Positions 41,585-54,074 of a DNA stretch of 64,000 nucleotides are shown here, piece after piece. A model generated the notes under the pieces. The model did not search any database. It was given only the letters and a program-made list of their open reading frames with translations, and was not told the origin of the DNA. Source of the DNA: Raphanus sativus (lineage: Eukaryota > Streptophyta > Magnoliopsida > Brassicales > Brassicaceae). Location of the stretch: assembly GCF_000801105.2 (NCBI RefSeq), contig NC_079512.1, positions 33,125,848-33,189,847 on the forward strand, given 5' to 3'. The position numbers were made by a program, and so were the translations under genes. Each line of letters opens with the position of its first letter. The first letter of the stretch is position 1.

Positions 41585-44500
41585 ATGAAACCTCAGAAAA
41601 AACACTCGGCAGCCCTCCACACGTGTCATCCGTGCCGGCGGACTATTCCGTACAGAATATACGCCGTAATTCACACGTGTGGTATCATATCCCTCATGTA
41701 CCACCATGCACACTCACTTGCCACAACAGACACAACACTAACAACATCTCTTCTTCTCATCTCTGACGTCGTTCTCGCCTTCATGTGGGCCACCACAACG
41801 TGCCTCCGGTTCAACCCGGTTCACCGGACCGAGTACCCTAAGAGATATGCAACTAAACCGAAGGAAGACTTTCCAAAGCTGGACGTGTTTATATGCACGG
41901 CTGATCCATACAAGGAGCCTCCGATGATGGTAGTGAACACTGCTTTATCAGTGATGGCATACGACTATCCGTCCGATAAGATATCGGTCTACGTGTCGGA
42001 TGATGGAGGCTCGTCGTTGACTTTGTTTGCTTTGATGGAGGCTGCCAAGTTCTCTGAGCATTGGTTGCCTTTTTGCAAGAAGAATAATGTTCAAGATCGA
42101 TCCCCTGAAGTTTATTACTCATCAAATTCACAACATTGGACAAATGAAGCTAAGAATCTAAAGGTGCGTATATTTTATTATATTAATACATGCCAAGTTA
42201 TGTACTAGAGAAACTACATAAGCCTGATATTGTACATCAGTACGTAGACATACAAAATAATCTTTATACGTTGAAACAGACGATGTATGAAGATATGAAG
42301 AAGAGAGTAGAACATGTTGTGAATAGTGGCAAAGTTGATAATCGGCATGACCATCCTACTTTTATTAAGGTATTTTATCACTCAAAATTTATTTCCTTTC
42401 AAGTTATGCTAGCTACTACGCTATGTATATACTGTAGGATTAAATAAAAATGCCTTTTAATGTTATCTTAAGAAAAACAAACATTTCTTTTTTTTTGTCA
42501 AAAAAAAGAAACAACAACAAACGTTTCTATATTTACATAATAAGATCTCATCGGTGGGGGATCGTATAGGTGCTACAAAGTGACGAGACAGAGATAATGC
42601 CGAACCTAATCTATGTATCAAGAGAGAAGAACAGAGCTACACCACATCATTTCAAAGCCGGTGCTCTTAATACCTTGGTTGTTATCAACTAAACACTCCC
42701 TTAAACTTGGTACCGGTTCAGTCTTTCGTTAACCACATGTTTTATGTTTTCATTGTAGTTACGAGTATCTTCGGTGATGACAAACTCACCAGTAATTCTA
42801 ACGCTAGACTGTGACATGTACTCAAACAATCCAAGAACTCCGCTTCATGCTCTATGCTACTTGTCAGACCCTAAACTCAATTCTAGTTTAGGATTTGTGC
42901 AGTTTCCTCAGACGTTTCATGGAGTAAACAAAAACGATATCTATGCATCCGAGCTCAGAAGCTCCTTTGTCATCAATATGGTTGGGTTTGATGGGCTTAT
43001 GGGCCCAACGTACGCGGGTACTGGGTGTTTCTTCAATCGACGGGCTTTTTATGGACCTCCGACTAGTTTGATTTTACCTGAGGTTGATGAGCTTGGACCA
43101 AATTGGGCTGCTGATAAGCCTATTAAGGCCCAAGATGTTTTGGCATTGGCGCACGATGTAGCTTCATGTAACTACGAGCTAAACTCCAATTGGGGATCCA
43201 AGGTTAGCTGTTAATAACAGAATTTTCAAAGCTTCTTGATCTATTATTTTTGGTTGTTTATGTACATAATTATCATGATATTTGAAGTTTTAGCTATACA
43301 GATAGGTTTCAATACGAGTCAAAGGTAGAAAGGTTACGACATAGAAAAAAAAAAGAGAGGACTCAAACATAGGTTATATATGTACATAAATTTCATGATA
43401 TTGTTCATAACTACACCGATAGGTTTCAACTAGGGGTCAAAGGTAGAACAACTACAACAGAGGTTATATGCTATCTAAACGTTTATGTGAATTGACTAGG
43501 ACATGTACCCTAGTGGTGGTTTATGACAATACTACATCATGAACATATAAGAACAATAAGTTTCTCCAGTATTAGTGTATTTGATCTTTAGAATTGGTGT
43601 TTGTTTTTTTGATTTATATGAAACACAGAGAATATTCTATATCATAATAGATAACCTAAATATAGGTCTTATTAGATAATATTAATCATATTTCAATCAT
43701 TACAATACCTTTATGTTTAGCTATTTGTATTATATAACTCCAGTTCAATCATTTAAAACTATGCAGATTGGATTTAGGTATGGATCTTTAGTAGAAGACT
43801 ACTATACAGGATATAAACTCCATTGTGAAGGGTGGAGATCAGTCTTTTGCAGCCCTCGCAAAATAGCATTTTATGGAGATTCTCCAAAATGCCTAATTGA
43901 TGTAGTAAGCCAACAAAAAAGATGGACTATTGGACTTCTTGAAGTTGCCTTCTCGAGGTGTAGCCCTATCTGGTATGGGGTCAGATCAACCGGCTTATTA
44001 ACGGGCATAGGCTATTGTCAGTATGCATTTTGGGCGTTTTGGTCAATTCCTCTTGTCATCTATGGATTCTTGCCCCAAGTGGCCCTCATATATGGAGTTA
44101 GCGTCTTTCCCAAGTCATCGGATCCTTGGTTTTGGCTTTACATCTTCTTGTTCCTCGGTGCATATGGGCAAGATCTAGTAGATTTTGTATTAGAAGGAGG
44201 AAATTGTCACGGCTGGTGGAATGATCAAAGGATGTGGTTGATTAGAGGATTATCTTCATTCATCTTTGGTTTCATAGAGTTCACCCTTAAAATTCTAAAC
44301 CTTTCTACACATGGATTCAACCTCACTAGCAAGGTCAATGATGATGACAAACAGATTAAAAGATACGAGCAAGAGATGTTTGATTTTGGGGGCCCTTCGA
44401 CTATGTTCATCCCTATCACTATGGTGGCGATCATCAATCTGTTTGCCCTAGTCTATGGGATGTATGGTATATTTGTTTGCAGTGAAAGACTCGGGCTTGA

Positions 44501-44657
44501 GTTGATGTTGGTAAGCTTTGCGGTGGTGAATAGCTGGCCGATATATATGGCTATGGTACTTAGAGAAGATGATGGAAAATTACCAAAATTTGTTTGTATA
44601 CTAGCTGGGATCTTCGCTTGTTTTGTTATTGTGTCAGGTTTCTTCTTCCTCAAGTAA
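41585..44657 (+). CDS. CSLG: cellulose synthase-like G, copy 1
   Basis: Five exons: 41585..42163, 42280..42369, 42570..42677, 42759..43202 and 43767..44657, joining in phase to 703 residues. Glycosyltransferase family 2 of endomembranes. Two N-terminal membrane segments (about residues 20-70) precede the catalytic loop with VYVSDDGGSS (first Asp), LTLDCDMYSN (DxD), the GSLVEDYYTG motif (catalytic ED) and SQQKRW (QxxRW); about six C-terminal membrane segments follow. Compared with copy 2, exon 2 lacks 15 codons in frame after KVD. CSLG roles in Arabidopsis are unclear; related CSL enzymes in other plants glucuronidate triterpenoids. Position next to ARF9 suggests the CSLG3 ortholog (At4g23990). 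Confidence 0.92.
42477..42528. mobile_element. possible micro-insert in CSLG copy 1 intron 2
   Basis: The 12-mer acaaacatttct (42477-42488) recurs with one change at 42517-42528 around a 28-base insert containing eight T's, gtc and eight A's. Weaker than the other cases because of the mismatch and simple sequence. Confidence 0.35.
43257..43471. repeat. tandem duplication in CSLG copy 1 intron 4
   Basis: Two diverged units (about 43257-43378 and 43376-43471) share gtacataa, tcatgatatt, gataggtttcaa, gtcaaaggtagaa and ggttatat in the same order. It partly explains why this intron is 564 bp while the matching intron of copy 2 is 84 bp. Confidence 0.65.
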
Positions 44658-44911
44658 CTATACCTATTAGGGGTTTGTAGTTTCACAATGTATGGATTGT
44701 GGTAAACTAGAAGCAAGTAATGAACCTATGTAGCGAATAATATGATGACCATCTCTCACATTTTGGCATCTTTCTAAAGATATTTTGGAACAACAAAAAA
44801 CATGTAAATTGAATTTTGAAACTAACTAAAAACAATAACACACAATATCAGTGTGACAGTGTTGATAAACACAAAGATTCCGTACACACACACACATTTA
44901 TGAACATTAAT

Positions 44912-44961
44912 ATTGTGTGTGGAAGTTTTTTTGTTATTTTGGGTTAAAAATTGTGTGTGGA
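44912..44961. mobile_element. possible micro-insert with 12-bp duplication
   Basis: The 12-mer attgtgtgtgga occurs at 44912-44923 and 44950-44961, around a 26-base T-rich insert (44924-44949). The repeat contains a GT tract, so slippage is an alternative. Confidence 0.4.
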
Positions 44962-45003
44962 CGTGGAACTGAAGGTGGAAGTTCAATTGTCTCTAATCAT
45001 ATA

Positions 45004-45879
45004 TCTTTATTATTAAAATTAAACTATGGTAAGTACCATAGATAAAATGATAAATAAAAATCATTTGAAAACATGAATAACAGATTAAATATTTTTATTT
45101 ACATATTTATTCATTGTATTTACAATAAGTTAAGTACTTCCTTTTGGATTTTTTTTTATTTTTTTTTAAATTATGTCGTTGCATTTAAAATCAATTTATA
45201 TTATTAAAACTGAATTATCTTTTAGTAATGTTTAGAAACATAGATAACAAGAAAAATGAGAATTGTTTGGAAATATGGATAGTAGATTAAGTATTTCATT
45301 TTATTTACACATTTAACTATTTTATTTACAATAAGTTAAGTATTTTTATATTTTTTACTTACAGATTTTATCACTGCATTTAAATTTAATTTAAATTAAT
45401 TAATTATAATGGTTATTGTTTTTTGTTGAACATAAAAAACAAATTGAAATATATAGTATATATTATATAAAATAATTTTAAATATAAGATTACTTTATTT
45501 AGTTTAGTCATATATAAAAATTTCAAGAATTTAATTTTCAAGAAAACAAAATATCATAAATTAATAATAATTCGTAGAAAACTAATGTAAAACTTCAGAT
45601 TTTTAGTATGTTGTTATTTTAAAATAGATTAACAAAAAACAGATTAATATATGTATAGTACAATTATATCAAATTGCATTAAATTATAAAATAATATAAT
45701 ATTATGTACAAATAAAAGTTATTATCAAATATCTATATTATAAAATAATATATTGTATTCTATATGTAAACTACAAAACATAAAAATATACATGTGATTC
45801 TTTTTTTAAAGTCAACGGTTTATAAATTTAAATATAAAGTTAAATCAAATATTTGTGATGGACGCAGATCAAGTTCTAT
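45004..45879 (+). mobile_element. candidate decayed Helitron
   Basis: The left end ATCTTTATTATTAAAATTAAA resembles the 5' end of Brassicaceae non-autonomous Helitrons (host A then TC). The right end, gacgcagatcaagttctatt, resembles a degraded 3' terminus but lacks a clear hairpin and ends CTAT rather than CTRR. The interior contains two diverged copies of a roughly 190-bp unit sharing tttacaataagttaagta (about 45040-45236 and 45237-45420). Uncertain. Confidence 0.35.
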
Positions 45880-46699
45880 TAATTGTATCAGAAGATAAGA
45901 TTTAGGCAGACGCGTGGCATCATGAATAGGCAAGGAGGTAGTGACTCATAGTCATCCATTTTCAAGTTAGAGAATTTTAACTTAATTTCTCCATTGAAAG
46001 TCGCCACACACCATATTTGAGAAAACAAAATATCTTCCCTTTTTTGATTTTTAGTTATTCTAAGACTCGCCATTAATTTACTATATATGATTTCTCGGAA
46101 ACCATTTCTTTTAACTACAAAAATGGAACTTCATACTAGTGAAAACTCAGCAACCCTCCACACGTCTCACACGTGCCGGCGCACCGTTCTATACCGATGC
46201 TACGCCGTTATTCAGACTTGTGGCATCATAGCCCTCATTTACCACCATGTACATTCACTTCTCACAGAACACACAGTTCTACTAACATCTCTTCTTCTCA
46301 TCTCCGACGTCATTCTCGCTTTCATGTGGGCCAGCACAACGTCCCTCCGGCTAAACCCGGTTCATCGAACCGAGTACCCTGAAAAATATGTTGCAAAACC
46401 GGAAGAGCACTTCCCGAAGCTAGACGTGTTCATATGCACTGCTGATCCTTACAAGGAGCCTCCCATGATGGTGGCCAACACGGTCTTATCAGTGATGGCT
46501 TACGGTTACCCGTCTGATAAGATCTCGGTCTATGTATCGGATGATGGAGGATCTTCATCAACGTTGTTTGCTTTGATGGAGGCTGCTAAGTTCTCTGAGC
46601 ATTGGTTGCCTTTTTGCAAGAAGAATAATGTTCAAGATCGGTCTCCTGAAGTTTATTTTTCCTCGAAGTCAAGTTCTTGGACTGAAGAAGCTGAAAATC

Positions 46700-48911
46700 C
46701 ACTACAAGAAAAGTCTACATTGATAGCATATTGTTATAGCACGTTTTACTGAACTGCTATCGTAGATGGCTTAAAATTTTACGTATTATATAACAGCGTT
46801 AAATAAACGCTATAATAGATGGAAACCTAAGATAGCACTTAATCAATGCTATTCTGAAAATGAAGTGAGCGGGAAAATAAAATTCCCGATACCGCCAACA
46901 CTTAGCGGGTAATTAGATGTAAGCGCCCAAAATATTATTTAAGCGGCTTCGGAAATATTATCAAAGACATATAATAGCATTTTTATAATGCTAAAAAAGC
47001 TATTCGAAGCCTTAAACTCCAAACATGATTTTCAACCCTAAACTCTAAATACAACCCTTAAAACTTTATTTTTCATATTTTAACTTCAAATCTTAAAATT
47101 AAACTCAAAATTTCATCTTTTTAATCTTGAACTATAATTTACTAAACACAGATCTTTTATCTTCAATGAAACTCTTTATTCTAAACCATTACTTCAAACA
47201 TAAACTATACATCTGATACTCTAAGTATACACTTCAAATCTAAATTATTAAAAATTTAATTACAAATCTTATATCTTTTTTTTTTTTTTTTTTACAAATC
47301 TTATATCTAGTCTTCAGATCTTTTATTTTCCAACTTTAATCCAAAATACTAAACTTTAACCCTAAACCTCATATTCCAACATCCAAACCTTAAAACACAA
47401 AACCAACTTTTACTCTTAATCATAATTTCTTTTAAACAATTAAATCTAAATTTAAACTCTTCAACTTTAAAATCAATAATAGAAATTTATAAACGAATTA
47501 CAAATCAGATTGAACTATAAATCAGATTTCAGTATAAACATACAAATTTTTAAAATGATGACCAAAATCATAATCTTGATATCAATTTAATATTTTCAAA
47601 TTTAAACATCAGTTCTTAAAATCAATATCAATTAATCATGTTAAAAAAATCAAACTTTATATTTAAATTATAAAATACAAAATTTATATAAAATATAACT
47701 AAGAAAAATTACTTACAAAACAAATTATCAAATAATGAAGAACAAAACAAAAAGAAAGATAAAAATTTCTGACCAATAAAATTCAGATGCATGGATCACA
47801 ATTCTTAGCCACTAGATTAACTTAGATCTAAAGGCTGAGATTTATTCTTTTTTTTTTATCTCTCTCTCTTTCTCTCCACGACAGATCTCATCTCATTCTC
47901 TTCTCTTTTTTTTTTTCGATTCTTCATCTTCTCCTTCACTCTCATATCTCTCATTTCTCCCATCTCTGTCCCACCACGTCTCCTCCTCGTCTCACCACCA
48001 CCACGTCTCCTCCTCTTTCACCACCACCGAGTCTCCTCCTCTGATCATCACCGGGTACTCTATATCTCTCTGTCTCTCTCTGTTTCCTCTGTCCCGCTCT
48101 CTCTTCTCTGTTTGCTATCTCTATTTCTCTCTCTTTATCTCTGTTGAATATTTTTTTTTGTTCTTGGCAGCTTCGATTCACGGTGTACCGGATACCACGG
48201 CTTGGATCTGAGAACACGCCGGAGCTGAGCATGACGACCTGGGCAGAACAAGACGACGCGGAAATAAGTTGCAGACTTGTGCTCGGGGTTGAATCCGCGA
48301 GGAAGAAGAAGTCAGAGTTCTCGAGTAGGTTTGCAGCGGCTCACGGTGGTGACATATTGACGTAGCTGGGAGTGGTGAAGGAAGATGAAGAAGATTCAGG
48401 TGGTGAAGGAAGATGAAGAGGCTTAATGGACGTAGTTGAAGGCGGCTGTGAGTTAGAAAGATAGGGATTTTTTTTTTTTTTTTTAGGTTTAGTTCTTTTG
48501 TTTGGTTTAGTGTAAACATAGTTAGTGGTTTGACTTTATTTTTGGTTTCTGGTTTAGTTTTGTAAACCTGAATATATTTGTAAACCAGTTTTAGTTATAA
48601 ATAAAATTTATTATATTTTAAATTATAAAACAATTTTGATTTAGTTCCCAATTATTTTATTTTTATTTTTACTATAATTATTTTTTTTATTATATAATGA
48701 TTTATCGTAACACGAAAGTACTGCTATAGTTAAGCTAAATAATATCATCCAAATATTGCTATCGTATCTGTATATTTTGTAGCGTTTAAAAAATGCTATC
48801 ATATAAGGGGTACCTACGATGGCTGTCGATAACATAGCATTTATGAATTCGCTATGAAACCTCTACTATAGCATATTTCTCGTGCTAAGAATATACATAT
48901 TTCTTGTAGGG
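46700..48911. mobile_element. non-autonomous CACTA (En/Spm) transposon in CSLG copy 2 exon 1
   Basis: The left end is CACTACAAGAAAA and the right end TTTCTTGTAGGG, the CACTA terminal inverted repeat with one change at the right tip. The 3-bp duplication ATC flanks it (46697-46699 and 48912-48914). Both subterminal regions carry many copies of GCTAT/ATAGC in both orientations, as expected of transposase-binding repeats. No transposase frame is present. The interior has a degenerate telomere-like CCTAAA-rich part (47010-47460), a CT-rich part (47860-48140) and a GC-richer part (48160-48460). Confidence 0.93.
47261..47308 (-). mobile_element. pure oligo(T) micro-insert inside the CACTA element
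   Basis: The 16-mer tacaaatcttatatct occurs at 47261-47276 and 47293-47308 around exactly 16 T's. On the minus strand this is an A16 tail with nothing else, plus a 16-bp target duplication. Confidence 0.65.
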
Positions 48912-49301
48912 ATCTCAAGGTATTTATTAATTATTTATTGTTATAATCTACATATCGCCTAATCTCTCATAATTCAATCAAATAAAATTTCTTAAAATTA
49001 CTCATTTTCTTAGTTATTTTAGTTATAAGAATTTATTGAAATATCTCATGTTGAAGTTCCTAAGTGAAATATAAAGTACGTAGGCTTCTAAAGTAATTAT
49101 AAAGTATTTACTAGCTCTAATTTAAGGACTTACTAGAAGAGGTCATCCTAATCATTTAGTTCATTATCTCTTTGGTTATAAGAACATCTCCACTTGAAGT
49201 TTTCACAAAAAGTTCCTCTTCTAACGGTACTACTAATCATTTAATCCATTCACACTTACTACTATCTTTAGTATGCAATTGTTAGCTTTTAAAACAAGAT
49301 T

Positions 49302-49352
49302 AAGCAATTTCCTAGTTCTTTTTCTTTTTATCGAAAGCAATTTCCTAGTTCT
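49302..49352 (-). mobile_element. micro-retroposon in CSLG copy 2 intron 1
   Basis: The 18-mer aagcaatttcctagttct occurs at 49302-49319 and 49335-49352 around ttttctttttatcga (49320-49334). This is the longest perfect duplication of the set. Copy 1 has no counterpart in its short intron 1. Confidence 0.7.
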
Positions 49353-51537
49353 ATATCTCTACTTTCTTCCCAAAATTGTAAGCCTACAAGGCTGTCTTGT
49401 AATATTTTACATGCTTTTAGTTGGATACCTAGCGAAAGAAAAAAAAAGATATGCAAAGTAATCAATTTGTGGTGAAACAGAAAATGTATGAAGATGTGAA
49501 GGAGAGAGTAGAACATGTGGTGAGTACTGGCAAAGTTGATCGATATCAGTTTCGTGAGGTCTTCGATTTGTGGGACCATAAATTCACTTCTCAGGACCAT
49601 CCAAGTATTATTAAGGTGAAATTTAATAAATCATTATATATTTGTTTATATTTTGAAACAAAAGTTTATACAATAAGACCTCATTTTTCTTCTAATTCAT
49701 GGGTAGGTGCTACAAAATAACGCGACAGAGATAAAGCCAAACCTAATATATGTATCAAGAGAGAAGAGTAGACCAACACCACATCATTTCAAAGCCGGTG
49801 GTCTTAATACATTGGTATGCACTAAAACCCTATCATTTAACAGTTTTCGGTTCAGTTAACTAGTCTTTCGGTTTAATCTTTTCATTAACAACATGTTTTA
49901 TTTTCTATGTAGTTACGTGTATCGTCGGTGATGACAAATTCACCAATCATTCTAACACTAGATTGTGACATGTACTCAAACAATCCCACAACGCCTCTTC
50001 ATGCTTTGTGCTATTTTTCAGATCCTAAGATTAATTCCGGTTTAGGATTTGTGCAATTTCCTCAGAGATTTCAAGGAATAAACAAAAACGATATTTATGC
50101 ATCAGAGCTCATACATCCGTTTGACATCAATATGGTTGGGTATGATGGGCTTATGGGTCCAATTCACGTGGGCACTGGATGCTTTTTCAATCGACGAGCT
50201 TTCTATGGGCCTCCGGCTAATTTGATTTTGCCTGAGTTAGATGAACTTAGGCCTAATAGGATTGCGGATAAACCCATTAAGTCACAAAGTATTTTGGCAT
50301 TGGCACACGATGTGTCTGGATGCAACTACGAGCACAACACCAATTGGGGATCCAAGGTAGATCATAAAACTAATAACCACAATCTCTTTATTTTTCCCGC
50401 TTAATATCTACATTTCAAATTATCATGCAAAACTATGCAGATTGGATTCAGATATGGCTCGTTAGTAGAAGACTACTACACAGGGTTCATGCTCCATTGT
50501 GAAGGATGGAGATCAATGTTTTGCAGACCCCAAAAAGCTGCTTTTTATGGAAGTGCCCCAAAACGCCTAACAGATGTAGTGTGGCAACAAATGCGATGGT
50601 CAATTGGTCTTCTTGAAATGGGCTTTTCAAGGTATAGCCCATTCACCTACGGTTTCAAGTCATTGGGCCTGTTTACAGGCTTAGGCTATTGCTACTATGT
50701 GGTTTGGCCCTTTTGCTCAATTCCTCTTACGGTTTACGGGATTTTACCTCAGCTTGCCCTAATATATGGGGTTAGAGTGTTCCCCAAGCCATCAGACCAA
50801 TGGTTTTGGCTTTACATCTTCTTGTACCTTGGTGCATATGCGCAAGATCTAGCAGATTTTTTGTTGGAAGGAGGAACTTGTCAGAAATGGTGGAACGATC
50901 AAAGAATGTGGTTGATAAGAGGACTCTCTTCATTCTTCTTTGGTATGATAGAGTTCACTCTCAAAACCCTAAACCTCTCCACACCTGGATTCAATGTCAC
51001 CAGTAAAGCCGACGGTGATGATGAACAGAAGAAGCGGTACGAGCAAGGGATCTTCGATTTTGGGCCCTCTTCGTCCATTTTCTTGCCCTTGACCGTAGTG
51101 GCCGTCCTGAATTTCTTTGCTTTCGCTTGGGGGCTTTATTGCCTTTTCGCATTGGGAGAAGGAGTCAGCCTTGAGCTGATGCTTGCAAGCTTTGCGGTGG
51201 TGAATAGCTTGCCTATCTATGAAGCCATGGTGTTGAGGAAAGACGATGGAAAATTACAAAAAGGTATTTGTTTCTTAGCTGGGATGTCAACACTTGTTCT
51301 CATTGTGGCAGGTTACTTTTTCCTCAAGTAACTTCATCCGTTTAACGTTTTCGTTTAAACCAATAAGTCCTCAAGCAGAAGACACAGAAATATGTAACCA
51401 CTTTGTAAATGTGATGTAATACATTTTGGTCTCTTGCATCATCAAAATCTAATAAAAATTGAAGATTTACAATTTTTGTATTGATGATCTACTCACTAAC
51501 AAAATTTGTATTTGCTTATTTCTTTCGGGTTTATGAG

Positions 51538-52707
51538 TCAAACCGGTGAAGTTTGAGAAGAGTCTGGATGGTCGTTGTCGTCCGCAGAGGTTTTGGTCGA
51601 AGTGATGAAGACAGAGGAGCGACAGAGAGGGCAAGTGGTGTGAGAATAGAGCCAAAGGTGAATACAATCAAGATGAAATATGTGTTTGCATGAAGGCATT
51701 TCCACCAACTCTTCCTTTAACTCGAATTCTCCCAAACATACGCAACATCTGCACCAATTTTTTCATTAAATTAGTCAAACTTTCGATTCACCAAAACAAG
51801 CAACAGCCAAAGATAATATGAAACACAAATACATGAAAATATTATTAGGACTTCAAATAAATCTTGATTTTGGTCTTATCTAGAATTTAAACTTTCCGTC
51901 TTTACTTTTAATATTCCTTAGCTTTAAGCAACGGCCTAGAAACACTTATGTGTAAAGGGCATCTCAAATTCTCAATTCGTATATTTCAACTTCCAATAGG
52001 ATCATTAATTCTCAGACATCTCAATTCGTATATCAACTCTGTTAACATGATTTTTAGAAGAATCTTGATAATTAAAGTTCAGCCTCATGAGAATTCATAA
52101 ATGGTAAGATTAAATATGCCACGTAGAAGATTTGATAGATTCATATGAATATGAAGGCACTGAAACGATCTCTATGTCCCTAGTTCCTACGAACGAAGTA
52201 AGAGCAACTTACAGAGAATCTCTTGTTTCTAGCTCTTCGTTGAAAAATATGACATGAAGCTTGTCTTTGAGCTCTACTTTCACATCTAACAAACAAACCT
52301 GCAAAATATAACACAATCAATGTCAACACTATTCTTCATTAAACTTCATATAACATGATACCATGATATTAGCAACCTCAAATCCCCATGAGAAATATGA
52401 CCAAAGACTACTATTTCCTGGCGTGAATGATTCGGTGCTTTTGAATATATGTATATATCTACAGAGACATTGTGAGACTTACCGAGGTTAGATGAGAAGA
52501 AGGCTGGTGGGTCGAGGAAACAGGAAGAATCATTGGAGGAGAAGAGGAGAGAGCAGAGGCTCTTCTCTTAAGGTAAAAAAGGTAGAACAGAAGGAAGAGA
52601 ATGATGGAGAATAAGATGGGAATGGAGAATATGAAGGCTTGATAGAGTTTGAGTTGAATTGCTTGTGGATATAGGTGAGGTGGGATTGGTGTTTGAGGAT
52701 CAACCAT
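51538..52707 (-). CDS. RHA4A: RING-H2 E3 ubiquitin ligase with one membrane segment
   Basis: Three exons on the minus strand: 52707..52483, 52298..52213 and 51748..51538, joining in phase to 173 residues. An N-terminal membrane segment (AFIFSIPILFSIILFLLFYLFYL, about residues 24-46) is followed by a basic KRR stop-transfer and a Ser-rich stretch. The RING-H2 domain (about residues 105-147) reads CCVCLGEFELKEELVEMP, CKHIFHLDCIHLWL and CPLC, with C-x2-C, CxH, HxxC and CPxC ligands all present. It ends in a Ser/Asp-rich tail SSQTSPV. Such ATL/RHA-type proteins ubiquitinate targets at membranes. It converges with CSLG copy 2, 206 bases away, and matches At4g24015 by position. Confidence 0.92.
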
Positions 52708-53535
52708 AATTTTTAGTTTTTGAAATCACACCCAACAGAAAGAAATAAAATTGAAAGGAAAAGACCCAAATGAGAAATGAGAGTTTTGATGGAAGTTGAA
52801 GAAGCACAAGATGAAAGTATATATAGATACCCAAAAGCAGGTAACTGTACAGCCATATTGGATTTGGACTAGGATTCTATAATGATATAAAATATCTATA
52901 AAAAATTCTAGTAAAATAAAAGTACCTTGTGAATGCATTTTATGTACCAAATATAACAATTTATATTTTTAGATTAAGAGTGTGTTATTTTAAAACTAGA
53001 TAATTCTTGAAAATAAAAACTCAACATATATCCTAAAACAGGGGTTAGATATGATGACATAAGAAACTTAAACTGTACATATCCCATGTGATGTGAATAC
53101 ATGTTTATTTGCATAATCAGGAAGGGGAAAGTGGTGGAGAAAAGAGCCTTTTGGGTTATATAAAATAGCAGGGCATATATTCCTAATGGCTCTTTTAATA
53201 TAATCAAAGGGAAACAAGTGAGTAAGCAGGTGATGAGGTTCCACTAAACAAGATGAATAGAAAATTTATAATGCTTAAGGATTATATTCAAGTGTCTCAA
53301 TCCTCAATAACATGGGACCTATATAATTATAATCCATCATTTCATTTCCTGACTCATTTTGGTTATTAGATTATTTGACGCTTGCCAAGCATCAATCATA
53401 GGTTTTCTCTACCAAAACCTAGAATTTGGTATTGACCAAGTCTATGCAATCAGTAAAAATTGACCACCAACTTCAACCAATAGCAATACAACCACTTTGT
53501 TACTATCTACATCCTCTATAAGCATTCATTTCTTT

Positions 53536-53578
53536 TATTCTTCTCTTTTTTTTTTTGAACAACCTATTCTTCTCTTTT
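53536..53578 (-). mobile_element. micro-retroposon with 14-bp target duplication
   Basis: The 14-mer tattcttctctttt occurs at 53536-53549 and 53565-53578 around seven T's and gaacaacc. On the minus strand the insert is GGTTGTTC plus an A tail. Confidence 0.65.
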
Positions 53579-54034
53579 ACTTTCGGAAAGTGGTGATTAC
53601 TTAAATGAAGATAAAGCTATGGTCTCTTCACTTGGATTAGGACAAGATTCTGTGCCAAAATCTAAAAAATTTCAGCAATTTATTTACAAATATCAGTAAC
53701 AAGTCAGACAGCCTACCAATATTTTAACTTCGCAAGACTATCATGTAGCCTTCTCACAGTTTATCCAAAAGAACAGGATTTCCTAGTGAAACCGAACTCT
53801 AAACACAAATAAACGGTCAACCAATGACTTCATGTCTCGAATCTGTTAATTTTAAGGAAAAGTGGTACTTTATTATGAACAATAATTTTTCACTACCAGC
53901 AAAAGTAGAAAAGTTTTTAATATCTTCTAATGACTGACACATAAACTTACCAATATGATTGTGCTTAGGGCCCAAATCAAATATCTTGATTTAGGATTTG
54001 ATTTGTGACCCACTTTGATCACTTTTTCTCACTT

Positions 54035-54074
54035 AGACAGCTTTTTAGTTGATAGAAAAAAAAGACAGCTTTTT
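54035..54074 (+). mobile_element. micro-retroposon with 12-bp target duplication
   Basis: The 12-mer agacagcttttt occurs at 54035-54046 and 54063-54074 around agttgatagaaaaaaa (54047-54062). Confidence 0.6.

Larger units (their letters stand above)
44658..46122. other. spacer between the two CSLG genes
   Basis: Very AT-rich. It holds a possible micro-insert (44912-44961), a candidate decayed Helitron (45004-45879) and the promoter of copy 2. No gene. Confidence 0.55.
46123..51331 (+). pseudogene. CSLG: cellulose synthase-like G, copy 2, interrupted by a CACTA element
   Basis: Exon 1 is split: 46123..46699 and 48915..48919, with a 2.2-kb transposon between. Exons 49481..49615, 49707..49814, 49913..50356 and 50441..51331 are intact and in phase; without the insert the gene would code 719 residues. 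Domains match copy 1: VYVSDDGGSS, LTLDCDMYSN, SLVEDYYTG, WQQMRW, two N-terminal and about six C-terminal membrane segments. It keeps the exon 2 segment (VFDLWDHKFTSQ) that copy 1 has lost. Unless the transposon is spliced out, translation runs into it and stops at 46752 after about 209 residues, before most of the catalytic domain. All downstream frames and splice sites remain clean, so the insertion looks young. An in-frame ATG at 46087 is a possible earlier start. Confidence 0.88.

Noticed and set aside
47010..47460. Telomere-like CCCTAAA-rich stretch
   Set aside because: Units are too degenerate and irregular for an interstitial telomere array; it lies inside the CACTA element.
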